Source: Pyrocephalus nanus
Taxonomy: Eukaryota; Chordata; Aves; Passeriformes; Tyrannidae
DNA length: 64,000 nucleotides
Direction of reading: 5' to 3'
Assembly (NCBI GenBank): GCA_038380795.1
Contig: CM076260.1
Coordinates: 4,462,033-4,526,032, forward strand
In this document: in pieces, positions 40,524 to 54,000 of the stretch
How the letters are laid out: the number at the start of each line of letters is the position of its first letter
How positions within the stretch are numbered: the first letter of the stretch is position 1
Program-made: the position numbers and the translations under genes
Notes under the pieces: generated by a model
What the model was told of the DNA's origin: nothing
What the model saw: the letters and a program-made list of their open reading frames with translations, nothing else
The model's database searches: none

Positions 40524-42343
40524 ATAACTGGGATTCACAATCACTTAAACATTTCCTCTGCTGGAAATGACATTGTTATGAGCATTTGCCCCATAAGGAT
40601 GAAGTTACAAGTTCTTACTTACACTGATTTTTAATTAACAGGGCACTCAGTGTTTGAACCTCTACCTTATAATTAGAATGAATCTTTTATACCCCACTGT
40701 TAAATACAGTCAGTATTACTCACTGTAGGATGGTTAGCATACAGACTAGGTCAAGCATCCCAATCATCCCAATGAGATAACTGTTAATAGCTCTGGGAGG
40801 GAGAGGATTTGCAATAATATGACGGCCACTTTTGTGATAAGTTGGAAAAAAATAAATTTGCTTTTACTGAACAAGTTATACTGCCCTCATTTCAGGTCCT
40901 GTTTCCAAGATCATTGTTTTGGTGTTTTCGGTTTTGTTGTGGTTGTTTGTTTTGTTTTGTTTTGTTTTGTTTTTTTCTTTTTCTTTTTTTAACGTTTCCT
41001 GTCTTTAGTCAAGGTCCCGTTTCAGAAATGGCCTTTCAATCCTGCTCTGCCGTTTGAATCCAAATGTGGATCTCTGTAAATAAAAATCTATTTCCCTCAG
41101 TATCCAGCTCTCAGCAAATCCGTATTGTTGGCTGGAATTTAAAACAAATCCGTTTATCCCAGCGCCCTCTGCTGCTCGCTGCTCTCATGTAAAGGCAGGT
41201 TTCCGAGTTCCGAGTTTTAGCAAAAGCCTGCAAACTATCTCTTTTATTTGTTTTTGTTTTTTTTTTTTTTTTTTCCTTGACATGGCATTCTATGACCAAC
41301 ATTAAAAAAAGGAGTTGAGTGATACAGCATTAAATTGCAGACTTTATGCATGATCTACCAAGGAATGATTTATCCTTTCTAACAAAAAGGGGAGTCTGGG
41401 GAGATCCAGGAGCTGCTGGCAGAGCTGTAGCGTGTCCTTCCTCTCCACATCCTCCTTTTGAAAGTCAATTAATCCTTTCTAAACCCGCTTCCTCCTAGAA
41501 GCCAAACAAAACACACAGAAGACTTACTAAACTCGTTTCCTTAAAACTTTGAAAGTAATCATATAAGGTTATCTTTCAGTTTCCTCAGCTGGGATATGGA
41601 CACTTACACTGGAAACATTGTTCACCTGTATAAAGCATACACTTTTTATTTCTTTATTGTTCCCATTCCAAAAGAACCCCTCTTCCCCTGTACTTAGAGA
41701 CACACAGTCAAGAATAAACTGCAACCAGTAAAGGGAAGTCTTAGTTTTCTAGAATATTTAAAATGACAAAAAGTTAGGAGATTCCATTTTTATAACTTTT
41801 ACTTAATTCAGTTACATTTATGTGGATAAAAACAGTGTGCATGTGATTTAGACAAGAAAACAATATTCAAATTATATTTATATAATGAAATACACTCTTT
41901 CCATTTTAAGACATACTCAGTAGAGTGAATTATCTATTTAAATTTCATGACAGGAAAGAGTTAATAAGTTTTAAGGGGAGAGAAGAAGAACTAAGACTTG
42001 AACTATTATCTGTTTTGAGAATATATTTTTTTTCCTCCAGTATCACCACCCCCCTTCCTTTCTCTTTAATTCCTCCACTCTCTCAACTTGCTTTCCAGCA
42101 GTAGGTGCTCAGATAATATGACTGCAGGCAATGCTTTAGGGAGTTAAAACATTCTGGGTACATGAAAGGAGATACAGCAAAGTCAGCAAACTACATCTAT
42201 GGGGGAAAACACATTTCAGGCTCCTGAAATTGCTCATAATGTATCTGGAGTCACAACGTTCCCTGGATTCTCTGTTCAGTTTGCTCGTATACTGCACTGT
42301 GCCCTTCAGGGACTTTAGCCCAAGTAATGTTGGGGTTTAGGTC

Positions 42344-43125
42344 TTTCCCCTTCCTTTTCCCCTTCCTTTTCCCTTTTCCCTTCCCCTTCCTCCTTCCCTT
42401 CCCTCTTCCCTTCCCTTCCCTCTTCCCTTCCCTTCCCTCTTCCCTTCCCTTCCCTCTTCCCTTCCCTTCCCTCTTCCCTTCCCTTCCCCCTTCCCTTCCC
42501 TTCCCTTCCCTTCCCTTCCCTTCCCTTCCCTTCCCTTCCCTTCCCTTCCCTTCCCTTCCCTTCCCTTCCCTTCCCAAACCTTCCCAAACCTTCCCTTCCC
42601 TTCCCTTCCCAAACCTTCCCAAACCTTCCCAAACCTTCCCAAACCTTCCCAAACCTTCCCAAACCTTCCCTTCCCAAACCTTCCCTTCCCTTCCCTTCCC
42701 TTCCCTTCCCAAACCTTCCCAAACCTTCCCAAACCTTCCCTTCCCAAACCTTCCCAAACCTTCCCTTCCCAAACCTTCCCTTCCCAAACCTTCCCTTCCC
42801 TTCCCAAACCTTCCCTTCCCAAACCTTCCCTTCCCTTCCCTTCCCTTCCCTTCCCTTCCCTTCCCTTCCCTTCCCTTCCCTTCCCTTCCCTTCCCAAACC
42901 TTCCCAAACCTTCCCAAACCTTCCCTTCCCAAACCTTCCCAAACCTTCCCAAACCTTCCCAAACCTTCCCAAACCTTCCCTTCCCAAACCTTCCCTTCCC
43001 AAACCTTCCCTTCCCTTCCCTTCCCTTCCCAAACCTTCCCTTCCCTTCCCTTCCCTTCCCTTCCCTTCCCTTCCCTTCCCTTCCCTTCCCTTCCCTTCCC
43101 TTCCCTTCCCTTCCCTTCCCTTCCC
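42344..43125. repeat. TTCCC/AAACC pentanucleotide array
   Basis: About 780 bp. The first part (42344-42485) is imperfect, with a higher-order unit of about 17 bases (TCTTCCCTTCCCTTCCC). The rest is in a strict 5-base register of TTCCC units, with AAACC replacing TTCCC at many positions (TTCCCAAACC) between about 42576 and 43035, and pure TTCCC at both ends. The minus strand is therefore a GGG-every-five-bases polymer. Open frames of 200 to 300 codons cross it on both strands but are only its translation. Confidence 0.97.
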
Positions 43126-44352
43126 TATAAAGAAATCAGTGACAAGGAACATTTCTAGCTCCTCAGTTTTCCTGTTCTTCCACAGTTCACAGGATCTTGG
43201 CATGGTTTGGGGCCATATCAGCAATTTTGGACAGCTTCCAGGCACTGTTTGGGTGTCAGCAAAGACCAGACACTATTCCCAGGAATCAGAAGGATATGAC
43301 CACCTTGGTTTAGAGTCCCTGCAGTACCTTTAAATTTAGTAATATGGATATGAGCTCTTCTGTGCTACTTAAGTCATGGCACATAATTCAGATATGGTCT
43401 AAAAAATTAGATACAAAGTTGTTTGAATTAGGCTAACTGCATCCTCACTGCTCTCCATGCAATATTCATTCTAGCGATAGAACACGATATTAATATTAAT
43501 ATAAACATGCAATTTAGAGTTGTAATCCTAAGGTAATTGTATATCATTGCTTTCATTATTATAAATGTAGAAGAACAATAAAAATCAATGTTTCCTGCCT
43601 AAAAGGCATAGGAATGAGCAGGTGTAAATGAATCATTTTTAACAGCTCTGAAATTAAACATTTTGTTCTCCAGTATTAAAAGTAGAAAGTTGAAAATTCA
43701 AATTTTAGCCTTTCTCCCACCCCTAGTTTCGAAATGAACATTCAACAATTGGATTTGGCTATGAGAAGAGAACTTACAGTGCAAAAATTTACAAGAAACT
43801 GCATTTCGATAATCAGATTTTTTATGTTTTTTTCCAAATAACTTCCTAAATATGTATGGCAGTGCTCCTTAAAAAATGCCTCATAGAATTACTGCTCCAT
43901 TTTGACAACACTGGTCTTTGTTATTGAAGTTCATCATGGTAATTTTTTCTTCAACTGGGTAATTACAAGTTTCAGCCCACTGTTTTTTTTCAAGGGCCTT
44001 AAAATGGATTTTCTCCCATGCTGGAATCACAAGAGCAGTTTCAGAATTCCCTGAATGACAAACCTTGTTTTTAAGTCCTTTTCTTTAAAAAAATAATCTC
44101 TGACAACTAGAGTTGTTTCTAAGTTAATGATGAATCTGTAAAACCTCAGTGAAAACATAAAACAGAAATATCCTTTCAAACATATGGGATATAAATGAAG
44201 GGACCCTAATCAGTGTAGTGGAGAGGGCGACTGGAATTCAGGAGAATGGTTCCCTCTTAGCCCTGCTTGTATTTCTCCCATGTGTATGACCTTGGTCTAC
44301 AACTGTTTCTGAAGCTCCATTTTGACTTATCTTGTTCCTTGTTAGTCATCGG

Positions 44353-44440
44353 TCACAGAATCATAGACTCATAGAGTCAGAGAATCACAGAATCACAGAA
44401 TGGTTTGGGTTGGAAGGGATCTTAAATACCATCTCATTCC
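44353..44440 (-). mobile_element. CR1 LINE 3'-terminal fragment with octamer tail
   Basis: Begins with five or six copies of an 8-base unit (AGAATCAC, AGACTCAT and similar), the reverse complement of the ATTCTATG-type terminal repeat of CR1, followed by AATGGTTTGGGTTGGAAGGG and TTAAATACCATCT. Only about 90 bp remain, so it is a very short 5'-truncated copy. Confidence 0.9.
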
Positions 44441-45060
44441 AAAAATACAAAAGATCAGTGTTGCAGCAGCAAGGACAACATTCAGCAAAGTTCCCCACTG
44501 TGTCAAAATCCCTTATGCTGTGCAGGATCTCTTGTGCAAATGAAGGGTGTTGCTGCTTGGTCAGCTTCTCTCATTCCCCAGGGGTTTCCATTTGTGCATC
44601 CTCTGAATATGGAATTAGTGTAAAGTACAGCAGCCAAACTATTTTGTGCAAGTCATGAAAACAGACCAGGAACTGGGGGATGGTCACAGAAACAAAAGCT
44701 CCAGTGGTTTATCTAACTTCTGCAGAACACGGGCCAGAAAATCCACCTGGAACAACTGCTGGATGAGCTACTGTAGAAGCTACCTGTAGAAGCACTAATA
44801 ATATTATCTTGGTTTTATTTTTTAAGGCCACGGTCACAAAATCTTTGCCTGACTTAACAAATTATTCCTTTCTTAATCAGTATCTCTTATAAGGATACAA
44901 ATCTGTTTTCCCTTATGGGTTTTGTTGAGTGAATCTTAAACCAGTAAAATCTGGTTGGGTGTATCTGATAACCTTTCTCAGTTGTCTGAATCACCTTTTT
45001 ATTAAGATGAATAAATTAAGCTTGTTTTGTCTTTAATTATATGGTAGATTCCCTTACACT

Positions 45061-45715
45061 TCATAGAACCACAGAATGGTTGAAGTTGGAAGGAACTTCT
45101 GGAGGTCATCTGGTCCATCCTCCCTTCTCAAGCAGGGCCTCCTAGAGCTGGTTGCCCAGGACCATGACTAGATGACTTCTGAATGTCTCCACGGAGGGAA
45201 GCTCCACAACCTTCCTGGCAAACCTGTGCCAGTGCCTGGCCACCTTCACAGTCAAAAAATGTTTCCTGATGTGCAGAGGAACCTCTTGTGTTTCAGAGGG
45301 TTCCCATGGTCTCTGGTCCTGTCCCAGGGCACCACTGAGAAGAGTTTGTCTCTGTTCTCCTGTGGGGATTTATATACATTGATAAAACCCCCATGTGCCT
45401 TCTCTTCTCAAGGTTAAACTGTCACAGCTTTCTCAGCCTTCCCCCATGAGAGATTTTCCAGAATCTTGATCATCTCAGTGGTCCTCTGTTGGACCCTCTC
45501 CATCCTATTCATGTCCCTCTTGTACTGAGAAGCCTAGACCTGGATGGAGTACTCCAGGTGTGGCCTCATCAGAGGGGAATGTCACCTCTCCCCTGCTTCC
45601 AACAATCCCAGTGCAGACCAGGATACCATTCTACCCCCTCTGTGGGAAGGACATGTTGTTGGCTCACCCCCAGCTTGGTGTCCATGAGGACCCCAGGTCA
45701 TTTTCTGTAAAGATT
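45061..45715 (-). mobile_element. CR1 LINE 3'-end fragment (longest copy in the window)
   Basis: About 650 bp. Starts TCATAGAACCACAGAATGG and continues with GTTGGAAGGAACTTCTGGAGG, CTCCACAACCTTCCTGGCAA, TGTTGGACCCTCTCCATCC, GAGTACTCCAGGTGTGGCC and ends in CCAGCTTGGTGTCCATGAGG, all markers of bird CR1 3' regions. It differs clearly from the copies at 40071 and 59792, so it belongs to another subfamily. 5' truncated, no intact coding frame. Confidence 0.92.
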
Positions 45716-48700
45716 CAGACAATGCTTTGGCTTGACATCAGTGGTGCAACGTGGCTTTATTCAGCTCACCACCAGCTTTCTTGAAAGAGATATAGCAAAA
45801 AGGAGGATGTTATTCCATGTTCCATTGCTTCACACCCATGAGAAATGCAACATGACTTTTACAAATAAGTACCTTTAGTTCTTATTTAGGGCTTATGCAA
45901 TGCTTTTGTTTATTTAGACACTAGACACTCCTGGCCTTCTGCCCTCAAATTCAAGCTCATACGTGGTGTATCATCCCCTAAAACCAACAATTCCCTTCCA
46001 GAGCTGCTGCTTTCCTGATCAGACTCTACCATCTCAAAGGGAAAATTATGTGTTTTCTTCTTAGATATTCAAATCCATTTTTCGTCTGTTCATAACTTGT
46101 TTACTGACATCTAGCTTGTTGAACAACCCAGATCACGGTACATTTTTCTTCTTAACCAGTTTTCCTGCAATCTTTTAGTCACTTACAAATGTTTTCATCA
46201 ATAGATGTTATTTATTCTCATGGATGAGAAGATAAATTATTGTTGAGACAGGAACTGAAGCCTGAATATCTATTAGAAATTTACATGTTTAGTAATTATT
46301 CTCTCTTCTTCATCCATTTCAGGTTCAAATAGATAACTTTAGATCCATTTAATACATTTAGCATTTTAATTAATTGTTATATTTGTAGTCAACATCCCTA
46401 TGGTTGTGAGTTAAATGTGCTCTAGAACTCAATCAAATTTATCATCACATTAAAAGGAAGAAAAACAACTTCATTTGCGGCATTTATTTTCTGTAAACCC
46501 ATATCGATTAGTATTAATTATATTATCCTCCTTTAATTTTTTTATTAATTGAGTCCTCAGTCAGATAATTCATTAGTGGGAACAGAACTGATGCCAGACT
46601 GTTAAGCATCTAATTATGTGGATTTTTCTGTTCATATTTTAAAAAATTTAGCAACAAATTGTCTTCAATGCTTCACCAAGTTATAAAAAAGGAAATATTT
46701 ATTTTCCAGACATCTGATCATTTCTTTGAAAGCTCCTCAAATTGTCATATTGTAAAATACTGAGCAACCACAGATGAAGTTATTCCTTTGTTTGTATCCA
46801 TAGCATTTGTTTTCTTCTTCTGAGTGATTAGTAGTAGTTGCTGTGAGAGGTTACTGAACCTGCTGGTCTAGTTTAATACCATTATTGCACTGGACTGACA
46901 CCTGCTGTTAACATCTTTCCCCATGTACTCATATGTACAGAGTCAAATCTGAACACATTTTCAAATGAAAATATTGCAGAGCAAATAGGAACTTTTTTTC
47001 TCATTTTGAAATCTCATGAACCCAGAAACATTGGCTTTCCATGATTTCAGATGGAACATTAAAAAAAAAACAAAACACCAGGTGTTAGATGTAAGAAAAA
47101 GAAATCACCTGAAAAGGACTGAAACATTTCCACTCCTTGTGCCACACTGTCCCCTCAAAAAGGGTATGAAATCAGAACAACTCCTTATCTTGAGTTGATT
47201 CTCTGCAGGGCAGAAACTGAAATACAAAGTAAAAAACCCTTGTGAAAACTCTGCATGGATAACATATACCTCTAAAATACACAGGTAATGCACACTAAAA
47301 TTTGTAGATCAGTAATTACATATGCACTCTTGTGAACCCTGGGATTCCTCCTAGAAGCAGGTGAATGCTGCTCAGCTGTGTGCCAGACATACAGTGGGGT
47401 TGTAGGGCAGGTTTTTAGTGGGACAGGAGATGTTTGGGAACAGCCACTTGGGTTTCAGGGGCTACAGAGAATCCAGTTTTGCTGTCAGTGTTATTTTTGA
47501 GAATGGGAATATTGGGTAATCATGAAAGAATAGTAAACTAGTAAACAGCTTGAGCAATACTCTTCAATCTCTACTCATCTCCCATACTCTTCTAGTGCTA
47601 GAACATCTCCTGGAAAAGTTTGGGCTTGGATTAACTAGCAGTCTCCCAAACATGGGGAAGAAGGGATAGCACATATCAGAGACCTTTCCTACTGCACAAC
47701 CTCTTTGTGCAACCACCTCTTTGGAAGGGCAAAAGCCATGCTGTATTGCTCTTCAGACCTCATATTTGTGAGGAACACAAGAAGAAGTCCTATACAATAA
47801 GGGGGAATATAGTGCTAATAAACAGAGCTGTCTGGAATTAATCCTGGTCCTATTGAAGTCCATGGTGACCTTGTTAAAGACTCAAGTAAAGGCTGAATAG
47901 GGTCACTAAGACAACCTTAAGGTAACTGGGTACCAGAAATCAAGGATGCAGTGTGATATTGGAAAATTAAAGGAATTTTCACTGTTTTGGAGTGTTCTGT
48001 AACTCAGTGAAAGAAAGAAACTAAGAGGTTCCCTTTGAACTTGCATTTAGAGGAGATAAAAAAAGCGCCCATTTTTAACTGTGTTAAATAGTAGATACAC
48101 GTTATATAATTATCTTTAAATATTCTTCAATGAATCAGACTTTTGTTTCTCATCCCAAGAATTCTTGGAGCACAACTAAAATGAGAAGAAATCATTAGCA
48201 TTTTGGCATATAAATAGACTTATTATTACTCTTATTTGATGTAACAGATCATCTTGATTGACAAGCATCATTATCACTTGAATAATACAGTTCTTTATTT
48301 TGTCTACGGGGTGGGATTCTTACTTTGATAATGGAGTCATTCAGCAACTACAGTCGATGCAGCTTTTCAAATGAACATCTTGGAGCCTGGGGATGTCCAT
48401 CTCATTGAGGTTTCCTCTGATCCTGACAAGGCTCCCTGAAATACGGGGTTGACAGGTATGAAATAGGAGCTACAGGAGATCCAGACCATAATTCTGTAAC
48501 ACTTATCTTTACATTATAAAGTGAAAAAGATTAGTGTGGCTTAATCCAAGAGCTAATGAGTGATTGATTTCTTCTAGCTTTGGCTTCATCTTTGGTGCTC
48601 TTACCATATGATCTTGAGTGATAGTTGCAGTGGCACATCTGTCTGATCTGAATTATGGGCAGATATTTTATGGAATGTTTTTAATGACCTTCCTCAGGGC

Positions 48701-50718
48701 AGGCTGTCTTTACTGCACTTTGCACAAAGTTCAAGATGATCTGTGTGTCAGAAGTGACTGATAGGAACATTTTATGTAGTGAAACATAATCAGCTACTTG
48801 AAAGGAGCAGGTAAATGGCAAGAAGCTGCTTATGAAAGCTGAGATTACTGACTCCTTGAGAAAGGCTACCCAGAAGCTACTAAAAGGAGCTGAGATTGGA
48901 TAGTCAAAATGCATTTTCTATCATCTTAATTGAATGAGTAATGAATAGAATCTGGCTAAAGTTTTGGCAGGTAATTGATTAAAAAAAAAAAAAAGCACAG
49001 AGCTGAAATATGTACCAATAAAGACTGAAATATATTGACTGCCCCCAGTATTGTTTTTGCTGACTGAAATAGCTGAAAGAGCATATAGATCGTCTGGTCC
49101 TGCTACTTGTCTTGCAGTTGACACCACATGTCAGGGAACCCACCACATCCTTGGTTATCTGATATAAACACCTTTTCAGTCTAGAGACCATTCCCTGTCT
49201 GGTTTGTGGCTGAAGTTTAATTGTACAGATGCCATGAAAGGGCCAGAGATCAGTCTGTTTAGCAGCACTAATGAAAAAAAAAACCAAAACAAAACAAACC
49301 CCCCCCCCCCCCAAAAAAAAACCCAATCAACTAATAAAGCAAATGATTCAGAACTTCATCTGTGACTGCTTGGTTTTCCACTGGTGTAGTTTTGCTCTGA
49401 ACCTGTTGGTTGCCACAAGGAATATTCTTCAGATGCGAATTCTTGCTTGTCTGTGCAGTGACCATTTTTGAGGTGATCTGATTCTTTTTTTGCTCAGGAA
49501 AACAACTTGGAGTCAGCTAAGCAGGTTAATAACAGTGCAGAATCTGGAGCAGGGGCTGAACCACCAGCAAACTGACTGCAACTGAAAACACCCTCCAGTC
49601 TGTTGGTTTAATTGAACCTGAAAAACTAGAGGACAGGATGGACTACAGATAAAATTGCTACAACTCTTTCTTCAACGGCACCAGTTCAGTTCTGAGCTGA
49701 GCTAATGGCAATTAAAAGTTTCTCTCATTTAATTCTAACTGAAGGTCACTTTAGTGTGCTTTTTTAATTCCTTTCTGCTGAAAAGTTAGGCATTTAGTCA
49801 AACTAGGCTTCCTCTCCAGTTGATGGATTTGCTCCAATGAACTGGTCTAAACTCATACCTGACTTCTATGTTTAAAATTAGAGACCTGCACAAAGCTGTG
49901 GTTTTGGTTAAGGGCTCAGTGAAAGGCAGATTAAGGCAGTTAAAAGCTAAAGATGTGGTAATAATGAAAATAGGAAAAAACCAGTCTTATCTCTCTATTA
50001 ATTTGCTACAAAATGATAAGACTGGGTCCACAGAAGCTTCTACTGCCACAGTCTACTCCTTACTAAGTCAGGGAAGATTTTTTTTTTTGTGCCCCCACAA
50101 GCATTTCATTCTCCTGATGCAGTTTTCCAAAGTGGTTTTGCCACACAGTGTTTCTAGTTTCGGTTTTAATTGATAGGAGTAAAGGGAGAGAAACATCAAC
50201 ATAATCTCTTTCTACCTGATTCAAAATTGTTATTCTTTAAGCTGTTTTCCTCAGACACCTTTCTCTAGCTCACTGTGTAAGATTTTTGTTTGGTGAATAA
50301 AGGGTTTTTTGCTCATCTTTCATTGTTATTTTCATATCATGGGCAATTTTCAAGGGAAAGTTTTCCCACTTGTTTCCCAGTTCCCAATTTGACAAATAGA
50401 TAATATCTTGGCAGTCTTCCAGCAGTTTATTCACAGAGCATCCAGTTCCACTAATATGCTCTCTACTGACCAGTCCTAATTTTCTGTGTAGTTTTACTAC
50501 TGTCTTCACACTGCATATTAATTGGCAAAGGCTCAGTGCTTTGATAACACCTTCATTTAGCTGGTCATAATGATGGCCCAGAGTGGTTCATTAATATTTG
50601 TGGTAAATGCATTCATTAATTTAAAAAAAAAAAAAGCACATGTGAAAACCAGATAGCTCCAGGTGATAACAGCAATGGGACTCATCCTCTTGCCACTACA
50701 TGTGTGTAAGACTTTATA

Positions 50719-51020
50719 TCACAGATTCACTGAAAGTTTAAGCCTGGAAAAGACCCTCATGATTATCAAGTCCAACCATCAACCCAGCGCCACCATCACG
50801 TTCACCACTAAACAGTGTCCTCAAGGATCATTTCCACATGGTTTTTGAACATTTCCAAGGATGGTCATTCCACCACTTACCTGGGCAATCTGTTCCAGTG
50901 CCTGACCACCCTTTAAGTGATGAAATATTTCCTAGTATCCAGTATAACCTCCACTGATGCCACTTGAGGCTATTTCCTCTCAGCCTCCTTTTCTCCTGGC
51001 TAAACAACCCCAGCTCTTGT
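50719..51020 (-). mobile_element. CR1 LINE 3'-end fragment
   Basis: Diverged copy on the minus strand. Recognisable words on the plus strand are CACAGATTCACTGAAAG, CAAGTCCAACCATCAACCC, ACCACTTACCTGGGCA, TCTGTTCCAGTGCCTGACC and TAAACAACCCCAGCTCTT. About 300 bp. Confidence 0.85.
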
Positions 51021-54000
51021 GTGGGGGCCACTGAACCAAAATGTTACTCCTGTAGACAGCATGTATAGACTGTAATGCGCATTTATTATCACTGAGAGAT
51101 GATGTTTAGTACAATTTCAGGTTTCCTTGAGAATCCAAAATATTCACAGGGGATTGACACATACAGTGAAGCTGTAAAACCTTGATCCTTCTGGAGAATC
51201 AGTGGGAAGCCAGACAGGATAGACAGGGCTATCCTCCAAATCTTGACATTTTGAGTTGCTTCAGGAAGTGCATTCACATATCACTAATTCAAATATCTTT
51301 CCATTAAAAAAAACCCCACAACATAAACTTTGCCCAGAGCATAGTGCCCTTTCCACTAAGGCTTGAAGTTCCCATTAATTTCTTATTCATGTCTTTCAAT
51401 GGGAAGATGAGCCTGAATAGCAGTTCAGAGGTTAGATTTTGTTAGTTTAGGCTTTTGGTGCCTACCTAGAAACTAGACTGTACTTTCCAACAAAATATGA
51501 GTATCCAGCCTTTATAACATATGTGAGAGCTCTGCTGTTGAACCATAGAATAATGTTACCACTATTCCATACAAACTTTAACAATTCTGCTAATTCCAGG
51601 AGTTCAGGACACTCAGTATTCTCTAGACTGAATTTTTTTTTTTTTTTTTTTTGCCTGGTCACTCACTTTGAACATAAATTTTCCCAAGCTCTCTTTATGC
51701 AGTTTGCATATAAAATCTGATAGAGATTAATTTTTTCTATTACTCTTCTCCTTTTCATCTTCCTGTGTGTTGCAGTGTCTACAGGTTATTAGAGGCTACT
51801 TGTGTACATTGACATGTATTTTGGCATTGCACCTCTGCAAGTCTCAGCAGAATTGTCTCCTTTTTGTTTTAATGGAGTGAGTGGAAAATTTACACACCAA
51901 AGTGAAGAGAGATAGGAGATGCAGCCTCTCATGTGACTTTATTTAAAATACTGAGGAATTTATCACAGTTGTGTTTCTTCTGACTTTGGAGAAGAGCACA
52001 TGCAGAATTGATTAGAGGAATTCACTGTCACACTGGGAAATTGTACTTCCCTGAAGATTAGAGGGGTGATATTAATTATTGAGAGTTCATTTCTTTTTAG
52101 GGAATGGGACAGTGGGGTTGGATAAAACAAGTTTAAACATGTGGGAACTTCCTCCCAAACCATTTCCTTTTGCACTTGAAACCCTTCTGAAATTCTGCCA
52201 CTGCAGCTTTGCCCCTGGTGTGTTGTTGTCTAGAATTACTCAGAAAGGTCAATTCTAAAAGAAGCACTGAAATAACACAGAATAAAGGCTTGCCATCAGA
52301 GTCCCAAACAGTTTTGGAACTGGCTATGTCTAGAAAATTGCTTTTAAGAAACATATATTTTTTACAATTTTTTTTTTTTTTTTTTTTTGGTTAAAACTTT
52401 TCAGATCCATTTGTTTTGGAAAGTTTGGCTGAACCTCTGAGCTGGAGTTGCTTTTAGTCATACCTAAAAGAGGGTACTATTTATACCTAAAGGCTTTTTT
52501 CTTGACTCTTGTTTCTGCCTGAGAAGGATCTAACCTTTTGCCACAACACTGGAGTCAAGATCTGAAGTGGGAGCAGTGGCAATTAGCCAAGACTCTTGGC
52601 TGAAGTAGGACTTGAAAATGAACTCCTGGAAGTTTTCAGGGAGAAAATTAAATAATTATAGTGGTAATGTGGAGACACAGATTTGATGTCACAGACTTTT
52701 TAAGAGATTCTAGATGAGATATGTATTTAATACAGCCACATTTAGGTGGGATAAATCCCAACTTTAATCTCTGAATAAACTGATTTCTTTGCTGTAATAT
52801 GGGAATAATATTATTGTTGTTTCTCTTCTTTGTATGTCTTACCTGTTGGATGGAAGTTCTAGGTCCTGAAATGTAATAGATTTTGTTCTCAGTTAGGTTG
52901 ATTATCTTTATTTAGAGAAATTATTTTGAAGCACCAGACAAATCAGGGTTAAATCAACATAGATTTTATTGCCGTGAAATGCTTGATCAAATGTGGTCAT
53001 TATCCTCATAGACTCATGTAAAACAGGTAGCTTGTATAGGAAATAGAAATATAAAAGATTATGTTTTCACCACTGAATTATAAATTAAATTAGGTGGAAG
53101 GAAAAAAAAAAACCCAACAAAAACAAACCAAACCAAAACCCCAAACCAATAAATAGGACATTGTTTGTTGGTGACCAAGTGTGCACTCACATTTAAATAC
53201 AATCACAACAGCTGCTGTACAGAACAGAATTAATTGTACAAAATAAAGAAAAGTAAAGAATAGCAATAAAAAAGATCCGACCTCTCCAAATGACCTTCAC
53301 CTGGCAAAGGAAAATGACTTTATCTTCCTCCCCCATTCCCCACACAGCTGTATATGAATTCTTGTCCAACTTGTAATGAAGGCAGAGGCAAAGGATATTT
53401 TTATAAATACAGTTCCTGTATAATTATGTTTATTGATTCTTCCTTGTGTTGCAGTCTTGTGTCTTCTATTAATGCTGTTTCTTCTTGTCCTTAAAATAAA
53501 GAATTAAAGCAGCAGAACTATTTCTCCAAAGGATAAATGAAAGTCAAATGACCTTGGAATTCACCAGCAGCCTTTTTGGATACCTAAGACAACTAAGACC
53601 AAAACTGCTTGTTGGTATTAGGAAACAAACAAACAAACAAACAAAAAATAGCAGTTAGAGAAGTTGGCTCTTGGGACAATAACCAGCCCTTCAGGAGCCT
53701 GGCTGCAAAACTGTGAGCTGCACCTGTGCCACTGAGTCACTTTCAAAGGAAGAGATGAGCTGGGGAAATATTTACAGAGGTCCAGGATTTGGAAGGACTG
53801 TACATTGTGCCTGCTCTGGAGCAGATTTTTTTCTGGGTTTAGGAAAAGTTACAGAGAAGCTTCAAAAAGAGCAGATTCCATGTTGATTTGGAGAGCTGAA
53901 GTCTTTTTCCAACGAATGTTGGAGCTTATCTTTACAAAAGAAGTAAATGAAAGGTCCAAATTCACCCCTTGTGCCAGTTCTCCAAGGCAACAGAATGACA

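Larger units (their letters stand above)
43126..50718. other. Intergenic spacer between TFAP2D and TFAP2B (middle part)
   Basis: Apart from the CR1 fragments at 44353-44440 and 45061-45715, this is AT-rich unique sequence. I see no exon, RNA gene or further repeat; a C-run lies at about 49299-49312. Confidence 0.6.

Noticed and set aside
40100..40525. Open frames of about 140 codons on both strands near 40.1-40.5 kb
   Set aside because: They lie inside the 3' end of a CR1 element, downstream of where its reverse transcriptase frame would be, and match no protein.
42251..43245. Several 200-300 codon open frames of repeating GREGK or PFPSL peptides on both strands
   Set aside because: They are the translation of the TTCCC/AAACC array in a register of five bases; all three frames stay open because no unit combination makes a stop. 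No promoter or splice context.
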